DNA from: Roseburia lenta
Lineage (GTDB): Bacteria > Bacillota > Clostridia > Lachnospirales > Lachnospiraceae
Assembly (NCBI RefSeq): GCF_014287435.1
Contig: NZ_JACOPG010000002.1
Span: 434,001-498,000, forward strand
Direction of reading: 5' to 3'
Length of the DNA stretch: 64,000 nt
The notes under the pieces are model-generated. The model saw only the letters and a program-made list of their open reading frames with translations. It searched no databases and was not told the DNA's origin. Shown here in pieces: positions 44,243-52,223 of the stretch. The translations under genes and the position numbers were made by a program. Position 1 is the first letter of the stretch; each line of letters starts with the position of its first letter.

Positions 44243-44271
44243 TTATTACACGATAAATCCCCTTCTGTCCA
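44243..44271 (-). promoter_or_regulatory. Probable promoter of the Tad operon
   Basis: On minus TGGACA (44271-44266), 17 bases, TAATAA (44248-44243). Transcription would start only about 10 bases ahead of the GGAGGTGA site. Confidence 0.5.
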
Positions 44272-44339
44272 TGATCTCTGCGATTTGTTTGATATTTGTC
44301 GAATTCTTACAAACTTTTTCACCTGTCTTTAAGCATATG

Positions 44340-44458
44340 CTCCAAAAAGCCCCTGTTTTTCTACAGGTGTGGCGGGCATTTTTTGTATAGTTTAGCCACG
44401 CATCTGATTTTGCATAGGCAGATACCATTACTTTTTGCATTTTGGGCAAATCCCAAAA
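44340..44458. other. Structured non-coding stretch upstream of the Tad operon
   Basis: TTTTGGG (44440-44446) and CCCAAAA (44452-44458) form a perfect palindrome. Further in, on minus, GTGGC pairs with GCCAC across a 20-base loop and CCTGT pairs with ACAGG, followed by GGGCTTTTT. The gap 44213-44547 holds no gene I can support. Confidence 0.4.
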
Positions 44459-44547
44459 ATAACGAATTTTCTCATGTATGTATAAATTTAACATTCTGAC
44501 TCATACTTTGTAATAAAGAGTAAAGGGATAGAAAGTGAGGTTATTTT

Positions 44548-44760
44548 ATGCGATTACTTACCCATACAAAAAAGACAGACCCGCAGGTCCGCCTTCTTCT
44601 CGATGATCTGACTCAGACACAGCACGACCTTGCCAATGCATACTCCAATTTAGAGTACATGACAGATCCCGATCTGATCGATTACTATATTTATCAGGTA
44701 AAAGCCGTACAGATGCGGCATAAATTTCTCTTGACTAAGGTAAAACAGTTAAATCTCTAA
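44548..44760 (+). CDS. DUF2508-family protein (YaaL-like)
   Basis: 70 residues, helical and charged, no signal. TQTQHDLANAYSNLEYMTDPDLIDYYIYQVKAV matches the DUF2508 pattern (LxxAYSNFExxxDPDLID). Function unknown; homologues usually sit beside recR or sigma-K processing genes, whereas here it is between the Tad and flagellar loci. One of three plus-strand genes. GTGAGG lies upstream of ATG 44548. Confidence 0.82.
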   Translation: MRLLTHTKKTDPQVRLLLDDLTQTQHDLANAYSNLEYMTDPDLIDYYIYQVKAVQMRHKFLLTKVKQLNL

Positions 44761-44781
44761 ATCTTTGCATAGCACACCCAA

Positions 44782-44819
44782 AAAGGGCCTAGGTGACCCA
44801 ACGATCACTTAGGCTCTTT
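44782..44819. terminator. Bidirectional terminator between DUF2508 and fliS
   Basis: AAAGGGCCTAGGTGA pairs with TCACTTAGGCTCTTT over 15 positions with few mismatches; T-runs follow on both strands. Confidence 0.8.
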
Positions 44820-44828
44820 TCCTATCTT

Positions 44829-45314
44829 TTATGCGAAAAAACCGCGGTTGCTTTCCATAGCCCCCATGGACTCATTCAACTGTCCCTTACCATAGGTAAG
44901 TCCTGCCGTCACCTGCTGGGCATTTCCCATCATAGGTCCGCTGGCATCCTGTTTTGCCACCCGGACAAAGGATTCTTCCAGATCTCGCATGATCTTCCCT
45001 GCACTTTGGATCCTTTCGACCTTCTGCTCATACATGGCTTTCGCCAACTGTCTCTCCGCGAAATCATAAAGTGCATACAGGGAATAGGAAATCTTATAAG
45101 AAAAATCTAAGGCATCCTTTAAGTGTCTGACCACCTGTCCGCATTGGCGCAAAGCCTTGGTATAAGTATCTCCTGCCTCTTTTCCTTCCCCTGTCAGAGC
45201 CTCGATTGCCTCTTGTTCATAGGAAAAATAGATCTCATATAATACACATATCAATTCTGAACGATTGCTCGCCACGATTTTTCTGGTAAATGTCGCGATT
45301 GTTTCTGCTGTCAT
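44829..45314 (-). CDS. fliS: Flagellin export chaperone FliS
   Basis: 161 residues, all-helical, with a FliS-type start (FTRKIVASNRSELICVLYE) and the conserved LDFSYKISYSLYALYDF helix. It binds the flagellin C-terminus and prevents early polymerisation. It is somewhat longer than the usual 125-135 residues because of a flexible Gly/Met tail. It follows flagellin by 11 bases. Confidence 0.85.
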   Translation of the reverse strand: MTAETIATFTRKIVASNRSELICVLYEIYFSYEQEAIEALTGEGKEAGDTYTKALRQCGQVVRHLKDALDFSYKISYSLYALYDFAERQLAKAMYEQKVERIQSAGKIMRDLEESFVRVAKQDASGPMMGNAQQVTAGLTYGKGQLNESMGAMESNRGFFA

Positions 45315-45325
45315 ACCTTATATCC

Positions 45326-46768
45326 TTACTGCAATAACTGAAGTGCCTGTGTTGGCAGTTCATTTGCCTGTGCCAAAACGCTGGTGCCTGCCTGCTGCAA
45401 GACATTGTACTTGGTGTACTCTGTCATTTCCTCTGCCATATCTACATCTTCGATACGGGACAGGGCAGATTCCATATTTTCCTGCGTCTCATCCAAACTG
45501 CCAACCGTATAGTCCAGGCGGTTCTCATAAGCACCGATCTGGGAACGGATCTGGCTGATCGTTGAAATGGCACTATCCAGACGATCCATGGCTTTTGACG
45601 GTCCATTTACCGTCGTCACATCAATATCGTCAATATAGAGGCTGTCCACATTAGTGGACGGAATGCGCACCTGCATGGTCTGACCTTCATTGGCACCGAT
45701 CTGCAGATCCATGATGCCGATATCTGTCACTTCCAGATTGATGACACCCGTAGTGGTCGTTCCGGCTGCTGTTGTCGCGCCTGCCTCAAAGCCTGCTTCC
45801 AAAAGGAAACTCATATTAAATCCATCTGTGTTGGTGATCGTGATCTTATTGCCATCATAGGAAACGGTCGCTCTCGGATCAAAAGCACTGTTTGCTGAAT
45901 CCAAAGTCACTTCTGCATTATCGCCGGTGGTCACAACGGCTTTTGCATCCGGGTTCGTCTGCGTATTTGGGATGCCTGCGCCAAAGATATCTCCATCTTT
46001 TGACTGCTGTATCAAAGAAACCGATGCATGTGATCCATAGGCTGTCGAAGTAAAGGACAATGGCTTATCGATCCGGCTGATCGTGCACTCTCCGATCTCT
46101 GCCCCATCACGCAGGGCTGTGTAGATTTCTTCTTTTGTCATCTGATCTGTGATCTTGACGGTATAGCCATTGATAGAAAGTTGTCCGTTCTTGCCAACCA
46201 GATCATCTACCTGGATTCCTGTATCATAGGTCGCATTGGTCGCTGCCTTATCTACAGTCAGACTATAGGTGCCCTCTGCCACACTGTCAGAGACATAAAT
46301 TCTTGAAATATTATCACGGTTTTCTTTGTCCGCATACACTCGCGCATCCAAAGAGCCATCCAAAAGGCTCTTGGTGTTAAATTCTGTCGTCTCGGAGATT
46401 CGGTCGACCTCATCACGCAAAGATGCGATTTCCAACTGACAGGCTTCCTTTTCTTTCTGTGAGTTGGTTCCGTTGGCAGCCTGTACCGCCAATTCACGCA
46501 TACGCTGTAACATATCGGTCACTTCGCCAAGTGCGCCATCCACGATCTGAATGACGGACGTACCGTCAGAAGCGTTTTGTGATGCCTGATCCAATCCGCG
46601 GATCTGGGCTTTCATCTTATTGGAGATTGCCATCCCGGACGGATTATCTGATGCATGATTCAACTTTAAGCCGGAAGAAAGTTTCTCCATAGATGAACTC
46701 AGATTGTTCTCCGTTCCGAGTAACTGCTTATTTGTGATCACTGCTGAAATATTATTATTGATCTTCAT
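45326..46768 (-). CDS. hag: Flagellin
   Basis: 480 residues. D0/D1 N-terminus MKINNNISAVITNKQLLGT and LSSGLKLNHASDNPSGMAIS; C-terminus MAEEMTEYTKYNVLQQAGTS and ANELPTQALQLLQ. The variable D2/D3 region (about 170-380) is Thr/Asp-rich. Good AGCGAGG site. Transcribed with fliS from a sigma-28-type promoter at 46860-46886. No flagellar motor genes are in the window, so the rest of the regulon is elsewhere. Confidence 0.97.
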   Translation of the reverse strand: MKINNNISAVITNKQLLGTENNLSSSMEKLSSGLKLNHASDNPSGMAISNKMKAQIRGLDQASQNASDGTSVIQIVDGALGEVTDMLQRMRELAVQAANGTNSQKEKEACQLEIASLRDEVDRISETTEFNTKSLLDGSLDARVYADKENRDNISRIYVSDSVAEGTYSLTVDKAATNATYDTGIQVDDLVGKNGQLSINGYTVKITDQMTKEEIYTALRDGAEIGECTISRIDKPLSFTSTAYGSHASVSLIQQSKDGDIFGAGIPNTQTNPDAKAVVTTGDNAEVTLDSANSAFDPRATVSYDGNKITITNTDGFNMSFLLEAGFEAGATTAAGTTTTGVINLEVTDIGIMDLQIGANEGQTMQVRIPSTNVDSLYIDDIDVTTVNGPSKAMDRLDSAISTISQIRSQIGAYENRLDYTVGSLDETQENMESALSRIEDVDMAEEMTEYTKYNVLQQAGTSVLAQANELPTQALQLLQ

Positions 46769-46859
46769 ATCTGATACCTCGCTTTATCCTTTGCCAGTTC
46801 GTTTTCATCTGTCGCATCCATGCGGGGTTTAAAGCGGACAATCCTTTGTCACACTTTTT

Positions 46860-46890
46860 ATATCGGTTATCTGCCCTGCAACTTAACCGA
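46860..46890 (-). promoter_or_regulatory. Sigma-28 promoter of flagellin, inside an inverted repeat
   Basis: On minus TAAG (46885-46882), 14 bases, ACCGATAT (46867-46860), close to TAAA-N14-16-GCCGATAT. ATCGGTTA and TAACCGAT form 8-bp arms spanning the same core. Confidence 0.75.
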
Positions 46891-46917
46891 TCCTTGCTGA
46901 TTTTTGCAGGTCCATCC

Positions 46918-49900
46918 TTAAGACAAAAGTCCTGCCACCTCTGCTACAAAACTCCGCGCGATCCCGTATAAGACCTTGGTCGAAACCGCGTCCTGCTCTT
47001 TTGTCACAGCAAAATCTGCGTCTTCCTTTTCATAGAAATCATCTACATTGGTCCCGGCATCCGCAGCGTAAGCAAAAGATACCGGCAGACCGGTTTCCTC
47101 ACGCATAGCATTGGCTAAATATGGCATATGATCTGAAAACAGTCCGGCGATATCCTCCTTTTCAAAAGCCACATCGCCCGAGATCTGACCATTTTCATAG
47201 CGGAAACTTGCAGAGACAGCACCGCTTTCGTCCATATCCAGTGCCACATCGACCAGACCTTTCTCCTCGCTTCCACGCACGATCTTGAGGGAAAGATTGC
47301 CCAGTTTGTCTTCCACAAGGATCGGAATATTATAGGTCTCGCTCTGCTCTCCCATCTGTCCCAATGCCTGGATCTGAGTCATGACAAGTTTCATGCCACG
47401 CACATCGATCGAGGTCACATCTTTTTCCACCAGCATATTTTTCATGACCTTCTCTGCGGTTTCCTCTAATTTATGCTGGGCATCTGCCATTTCCTTTGGT
47501 GTCTTGCAGGCTTCGCCGTATTCCTCGATCAAATCTTCGATCAGATCCGAAATCTGCTTTGCGGATATATCCTGACTGTCACCGGAAGCAAATCTCTGTA
47601 AATTGCGATAGACGCTATTGCGGTCCTTAAGCATTTCCGAAATACTGCTCAGAAAAGCCGGTGTCTGTGGCAGGTCATATTTATCAAGCATCTGATAAAC
47701 GGCTTCCTCGCTCTTTAATGCCTCTGCCACCTCTTGTCTGGTCTGCTCCCGCGCCATCTCCTCGACCGCTTCTTCTTCCTTAACATAAGCCGCATCCTGC
47801 CCGCTTAATGTCTCCTGCGGTGCCAAGCGCATTGCCTCAATAATATCCAGTTGGGATTTGAACTGCTCCGGTGTTAGATCCATGTAAGCGTCCTGACTTT
47901 CAAACTGCTTCATCTTGACCGGTGTCATGGTATCTTTTGCCTCATACAGGCAATTTGCCTGAAATGCCATCTCTGCCTGCTCAGTGATGGAAAGGGATGC
48001 CCGGTCAAAAGAGTCCACCTGCCCAAAGGAATCATCGACCGCATATTCCTGTCCGCTATGTTTGGTTGACCGCACTGCCGTCATGAGATTGCGCAGGGTC
48101 ACATCTTTTCCCTGCATCATCAAGGCTCCGATCGCGGCACCATCGCCCGCTTCCACCTGATAGATCATACGGTAAATGCCAATGTAACTGTCGCGCTCCT
48201 CCTGACTGATGTCACCGGTCTGCTCTAATTTCCACAAAAACTTTGCATACTCATCGCTGTCCTGTCCGGTCTTGGATTCCCCTTGACCGGAAAGATCTTC
48301 CGCCAGATCGGTCAGATCTTTTACCGTCAGATCCAGCGGGTTATGCCCCTGTCGGATCATTTCCATGACACTGGCCGGCTTCATTGCCCGGAACATTTTC
48401 TGCACTGCCATATCGGACTGGCGCACCTTTTGGATATTTTCTTTGGTCAGATTCATCTCATTATATGCCAGAATACGCACGGCACGGCGGTTTTCCTCGG
48501 TCAGTTCCATGCCCTGATCCTGCAAAATATCATCCACATTGGCAAATGCCTTTTGTATGGAGTCTCCCAGATCTTTTCTCGGTTCTGTCCAGACCGTTTC
48601 GTAGCGGCTCTCAGCACTTTCAAATGCGGCAGATACCTTTCCCGCCTCTGCGCTCACCTGGCGCAGGGTCATTTCCTCCACTGCCGGTATCTGCGCTAAG
48701 AATGCTGCCGGTGCACTGCCAAGCGTCTCCTGTGCCTCTCTGTAATCCTGATAAACGGCAACATTCTCCGCTGTCTGCTCCGTATCATCCACGGAAAGCA
48801 TCTGCTTTACATATTCTTCTTCCAAAGACTTGAGGGCATCTACCGTCTCCTCGATCGACATGATATCCATCGCAATGCCCTTTTTCAAAAGACTGTAATT
48901 CGCCTCCACACTCATCAGAAGCCTTGCTTCCTGCATCTGTCTCGTGCTTGTGATCGCATCCAGTTCTTTCATCTGTTTCGCATACAGATCTTTTGCCTGC
49001 CCCATCAGACTGTAGTCCGATAAAAGCATGGCATCCCCCGGCTCCTTGCCTTCTGCTACGGCATCTGCGATCTGTTCTGCTGTAGCGCCGCTCTCCTGAT
49101 CCAAAGGCAGTTCTAACAACTTTGCCATATAGGTCAGATTTTCTGTAGTGACCGGAATCTGATTTTTGATCAGATAATTGCAATAAGTCAGGTTTTCATC
49201 GGAAGCCTCCATGCCTGCATCCGTAAGCATGGTCTCCAACTGGGCTTGCAGATCTTTTGGCAAAGCCTCCATGTCGTCTGCCACCCCACTTTCCGTTCCA
49301 CCGGAAAAATACGCCTGATAGACATGATCAATAGTCGGAGACAGGTCATTTTTTAACATATAGCAGGCAGCCCCCAAGGACAGTTGACCATCCATCTCCT
49401 GCGTCTTGGTCATTGCGATCTGTCCTGCCGCAAGCGTATCCTCCTCCACCGGAAGATCGGAATTTTCCAGCGCATATTCCAACTGGACTTTTTGTCCCGC
49501 ACTGTCACTCATAGCCTCCAACTTGGCATCCGAAATACCGCCCATCCGGGAAATATCCGCACCGCCTTTTGCCATAGCAACCTTAATACGATCTGTCACG
49601 GTCACAATGGTGTGTGCTTCCATATGCATAGGAGAAAATCCCTCCTCCTGCATTTTTTCGTAGTCCTTGCCCGAAGTCGTCTGGGCATAGACTGCCATCT
49701 GGTTATGTAAAAGACTGGCATCCGTTCCCTGTGCCAACTGTTCTTCCATTTTCTCTGCCATAGTCTTTTCTTTCAGATCATTTTTATTGTAAAAAGGGTT
49801 ATTGACCGAGATACTGCGCAATTTTCCCTTAGCGATCTTTTGCTCACTTTGCGCGGCATCTGTGGTAGTCGCTTTTCCATCAACCTTTCCTACCTGCTCT

Positions 49901-49935
49901 ATGATGTCTTTTCTTCCAATCTGCTCCAGTTGCAT
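46918..49935 (-). CDS. DUF6240 protein, flagellar late-gene product (FliK-like?)
   Basis: 1005 residues, acidic, no signal or membrane segment. It has repeated units built around ENLTYCNYLIKNQIPVTTEN and ENRRAVRILAYNEMNLTKEN (near 245-275 and 495-530), each a helical pair with a [DE]-x-L/N-x-[TR] pattern, linked by long helices. The C-terminal 150 residues (IPILVEDKLGNLSLKIV, later NAMREETGLPVSF) resemble the C-domain of the hook-length protein FliK. A sigma-28-like promoter precedes it. Function is inferred only: hook-length control, or a structural late protein. Confidence 0.8.
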   Translation of the reverse strand: MQLEQIGRKDIIEQVGKVDGKATTTDAAQSEQKIAKGKLRSISVNNPFYNKNDLKEKTMAEKMEEQLAQGTDASLLHNQMAVYAQTTSGKDYEKMQEEGFSPMHMEAHTIVTVTDRIKVAMAKGGADISRMGGISDAKLEAMSDSAGQKVQLEYALENSDLPVEEDTLAAGQIAMTKTQEMDGQLSLGAACYMLKNDLSPTIDHVYQAYFSGGTESGVADDMEALPKDLQAQLETMLTDAGMEASDENLTYCNYLIKNQIPVTTENLTYMAKLLELPLDQESGATAEQIADAVAEGKEPGDAMLLSDYSLMGQAKDLYAKQMKELDAITSTRQMQEARLLMSVEANYSLLKKGIAMDIMSIEETVDALKSLEEEYVKQMLSVDDTEQTAENVAVYQDYREAQETLGSAPAAFLAQIPAVEEMTLRQVSAEAGKVSAAFESAESRYETVWTEPRKDLGDSIQKAFANVDDILQDQGMELTEENRRAVRILAYNEMNLTKENIQKVRQSDMAVQKMFRAMKPASVMEMIRQGHNPLDLTVKDLTDLAEDLSGQGESKTGQDSDEYAKFLWKLEQTGDISQEERDSYIGIYRMIYQVEAGDGAAIGALMMQGKDVTLRNLMTAVRSTKHSGQEYAVDDSFGQVDSFDRASLSITEQAEMAFQANCLYEAKDTMTPVKMKQFESQDAYMDLTPEQFKSQLDIIEAMRLAPQETLSGQDAAYVKEEEAVEEMAREQTRQEVAEALKSEEAVYQMLDKYDLPQTPAFLSSISEMLKDRNSVYRNLQRFASGDSQDISAKQISDLIEDLIEEYGEACKTPKEMADAQHKLEETAEKVMKNMLVEKDVTSIDVRGMKLVMTQIQALGQMGEQSETYNIPILVEDKLGNLSLKIVRGSEEKGLVDVALDMDESGAVSASFRYENGQISGDVAFEKEDIAGLFSDHMPYLANAMREETGLPVSFAYAADAGTNVDDFYEKEDADFAVTKEQDAVSTKVLYGIARSFVAEVAGLLS

Positions 49936-49949
49936 GCACTGCCTCCTTT

Positions 49950-49982
49950 ATCTGCTGTATTATATTTCGGTCGTCTGTGGGT
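49950..49982 (-). promoter_or_regulatory. Sigma-28-like promoter of the DUF6240 gene
   Basis: On minus TCAAGTTT, then a spacer to ACCGAAAT, against TAAAGTTT and GCCGATAT. Both elements match 6-7 of 8, with CAAG-to-ACCGAAAT spacing of 15. It lies about 20 bases before AAAGGAGG. Confidence 0.55.
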
Positions 49983-49995
49983 AAAACTTGACCTT

Positions 49996-51174
49996 TTAAG
50001 GCAGGAGCAATTTATCTCCGGCACAAATATGATCTCCGTTTTCGATATTATTTTTTTGACAGATCTGGCTGACCATATCTTCTGTTCCGTAGACTTTTCT
50101 GCTGATATCCGTCAACTTATCTCCCTGTTCTACAATATAATAGCCCTGCTGCAGATAAACGTTCGTCGTTGTGCTGTTATTTGCCTCGGCAGAAGCACTT
50201 GCCGTCGCGTTTTCGGTCGTTTGACTCCCCCCGCTATCGTCCTGTGCCTCCTGCGATCCATCCGCTTTTGCCAGTTCCTCTGCTCCCTTGCTGATGGTCT
50301 CCTCTATCATCTGGCTGCTGGCATCATCACTACTGCCACCCAGTGACGCGACCGTCTTTTGCATCTCGTTTAACTTGGTATAATTTTGAAAGAGTACGCC
50401 GGACAGCAGGATCATAACGACCAGGGCAACCGATACCGCCACTTTAGACATCTGGCTTTTTCCGCTTCCCCTGCGGTCATTCATATAAGACCGATACCTC
50501 GCCAGTGCCTCTCGATCCTGCCGGATTTCCTCGTCATATCGCTTCTCGTCATGCAAAAGGAAACGATCCATTTCATCCAGATCTGCCCGCTTTGCCATCT
50601 GCTCTTTTTTTCCATGATACTCACTGAGATAGGTACTCATCAGGGTATTCTTTTCATAGTAGACAAAAAATCCGCTTACCTCCTCCATGATACCATGGCG
50701 ATCCATGTAAAGTTTTTCCCATTCTCCATAGGCATCATACAATAGGACATTGCCATGATCCCCCGGAAAATGACGGCTACAGATCTTTTGGATGTCCTCC
50801 ATCCGGGTCGGCTCGCCCAGGCACTGCATTGCCCAACCTAAGATACTCCACTGGGGGAAATAATTTCTGACCTGCCGGTATATCCGATCCCAGATATCCT
50901 CGGAAAAGACCGGCATACCGCCTCCGAAACTGATCTGTTCCAGTTCCATAGCGCCTTTTATGTATAAATTGGGCTGCGGCCCTCCCTGACGGATCTCTCC
51001 TAGCAAAATAAAAGCATACCGTTTCTTCTGGCGACTGCTTCCATGTAAAAAACGATACACATAATCTTCCACGTACACGCGGGCATCTTTTGGCAAAGTT
51101 CCGATCTGTCTTACATTTCTTGGTTCCTCAACTACTTTTTCTACGGGTGTGGGTTCTTTTACTATTTCTATCAT
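49996..51174 (-). CDS. Membrane protein: MPN-like domain, TM helix and C-terminal LysM
   Basis: 392 residues. Residues about 30-185 look like an MPN/JAB fold (FILLGEIRQGGPQPNLYIKG; WSILGWAMQCLGEP; NVLLYDAYGEWEKLYM) but lack the HxHx7SxxD metal site, so it should be catalytically dead. Then a charged helix (190-238), a membrane helix 244-262, a Ser/Thr linker, and a LysM wall-binding domain 346-391 (YYIVEQGDKLTDISRKVYG). Topology: cytoplasmic MPN-like part, external LysM. It may link the wall to a cytoplasmic partner. Confidence 0.8.
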   Translation of the reverse strand: MIEIVKEPTPVEKVVEEPRNVRQIGTLPKDARVYVEDYVYRFLHGSSRQKKRYAFILLGEIRQGGPQPNLYIKGAMELEQISFGGGMPVFSEDIWDRIYRQVRNYFPQWSILGWAMQCLGEPTRMEDIQKICSRHFPGDHGNVLLYDAYGEWEKLYMDRHGIMEEVSGFFVYYEKNTLMSTYLSEYHGKKEQMAKRADLDEMDRFLLHDEKRYDEEIRQDREALARYRSYMNDRRGSGKSQMSKVAVSVALVVMILLSGVLFQNYTKLNEMQKTVASLGGSSDDASSQMIEETISKGAEELAKADGSQEAQDDSGGSQTTENATASASAEANNSTTTNVYLQQGYYIVEQGDKLTDISRKVYGTEDMVSQICQKNNIENGDHICAGDKLLLP

Positions 51175-51189
51175 AACGGTCTCCTTTTT

Positions 51190-51218
51190 TCTTCACGCTA
51201 CCACACCCCCGCGAAGAA
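51190..51218. repeat. Inverted repeat ahead of the LysM gene
   Basis: TTCTTCGCG and CGTGAAGAA (read on minus, 9 bases with one G-T) flank a 12-base centre, directly upstream of AAAAAAGGAGA. Candidate operator or leader hairpin. Confidence 0.4.
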
Positions 51219-51241
51219 AAATGTAGAAATTACACAAAAAA

Positions 51242-51264
51242 ATCACCGGGATTTCTCCCGATGA
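51242..51264 (-). terminator. Terminator after recR
   Basis: On minus ATCATCGGG, loop AGAAAT, CCCGGTGAT then TTTTTTTG. Strong stem and U-run. Confidence 0.85.
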
Positions 51265-51266
51265 TC

Positions 51267-51863
51267 TTATAACTCTGTTCTGCCCTCCAGCGCACGTAGC
51301 AGGGTCACTTCATCAATGTACTCCAGATCGCCCCCTACAGGAACACCGCTCGCGATACGCGATACCTTGATGCCTGTCGGCTTGATCAGTTTGCTGATAT
51401 ACATTGCTGTCGTCTCGCCCTCCAGACTGGAATTGGTTGCTATGATAACTTCATCTACATCTCCCTGCAGACGCTGCATCAATTCTTTTAACTTGATGTC
51501 TGCCGGTCCGATCCCCTGCATAGGTGATATGGCACCATGAAGGACATGATAAACGCCCTCGTATTTACCGGTCTTTTCATATGCCGCCAGATCCTTGGTA
51601 TCCTCTACGACCATGATCACCTTTTGATCTCTGGCAGGATTGCTACAGATCGGACAGATCTCATCATCTGTCAGCGTATAGCACTGCTTACAGTAGTGGA
51701 CACCCTTTCGGGCACTGACCATGGCATTTGCCAGATCTTCTACTTCTTCTGTAGGCATATCAAGAATATGAAAGGCCAGACGCTGCGCCGACTTTGCACC
51801 AATGCCCGGCAATGTAGATAACTCTGCGATCAGTTTTGTGATCTGCTTGCTATAATAATCCAT
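51267..51863 (-). CDS. recR: Recombination protein RecR
   Basis: 198 residues. Helix-hairpin-helix [17 protein letters not shown], Cys4 zinc finger [16 protein letters not shown], Toprim [13 protein letters not shown]-terminal [19 protein letters not shown]. Loads RecFOR on gapped DNA. Classic dnaX-ybaB-recR order. Confidence 0.97.
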   Translation of the reverse strand: MDYYSKQITKLIAELSTLPGIGAKSAQRLAFHILDMPTEEVEDLANAMVSARKGVHYCKQCYTLTDDEICPICSNPARDQKVIMVVEDTKDLAAYEKTGKYEGVYHVLHGAISPMQGIGPADIKLKELMQRLQGDVDEVIIATNSSLEGETTAMYISKLIKPTGIKVSRIASGVPVGGDLEYIDEVTLLRALEGRTEL

Positions 51864-51872
51864 GTACTCTGC

Positions 51873-52223
51873 TTAGAATGGTAATCCGCCACCCATGCCT
51901 CCGGTTATTTTCGACATCTGTGTCTGTGCCTTTTCGTCCATCTGACGAAGTGCCTCATTGGTCGCTGCCATGATCAGATCTTCCAGGGTCTCGATATCAT
52001 CCGGGTCTACGACTTCCTCGGATAACTTGATCTTTGTGATCTCCTTCTTGCCGGAAACTGTCACTTCTACGACACCGCCACCTGCGGTTGCTGTCAGTTC
52101 TTCTTCCTCTAATGCTTTAGATGCTTCTTCCATCTGACGCTGCATCTTCTGCGCCTGTTTCATAAGGTTGTTCATATTACCCATGCCACCACCGCCTGGG
52201 AATCCTCCACCTCTTCTTGCCAT
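51873..52223 (-). CDS. YbaB/EbfC nucleoid-associated protein
   Basis: 116 residues, small DNA-binding dimer. Gly-rich start (RRGGGFPGGGGMGNMNNLM), core KMQRQMEEASKALEEEELTA, GGGVVEVTVSGKKEI. Between dnaX and recR as in most bacteria; it is separated from dnaX by no bases. Confidence 0.95.
   Translation of the reverse strand: MARRGGGFPGGGGMGNMNNLMKQAQKMQRQMEEASKALEEEELTATAGGGVVEVTVSGKKEITKIKLSEEVVDPDDIETLEDLIMAATNEALRQMDEKAQTQMSKITGGMGGGLPF

Noticed and set aside
44340..44458. c-di-GMP riboswitch
   Set aside because: Considered because of the Tad context, but the conserved core and tetraloop receptor of class I and the core of class II are not seen, and the likely promoter lies downstream.
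44246..44494. 82-codon minus open frame upstream of the Tad operon
   Set aside because: It covers the palindrome and hairpins and lacks a ribosome site or family resemblance; treated as non-coding.
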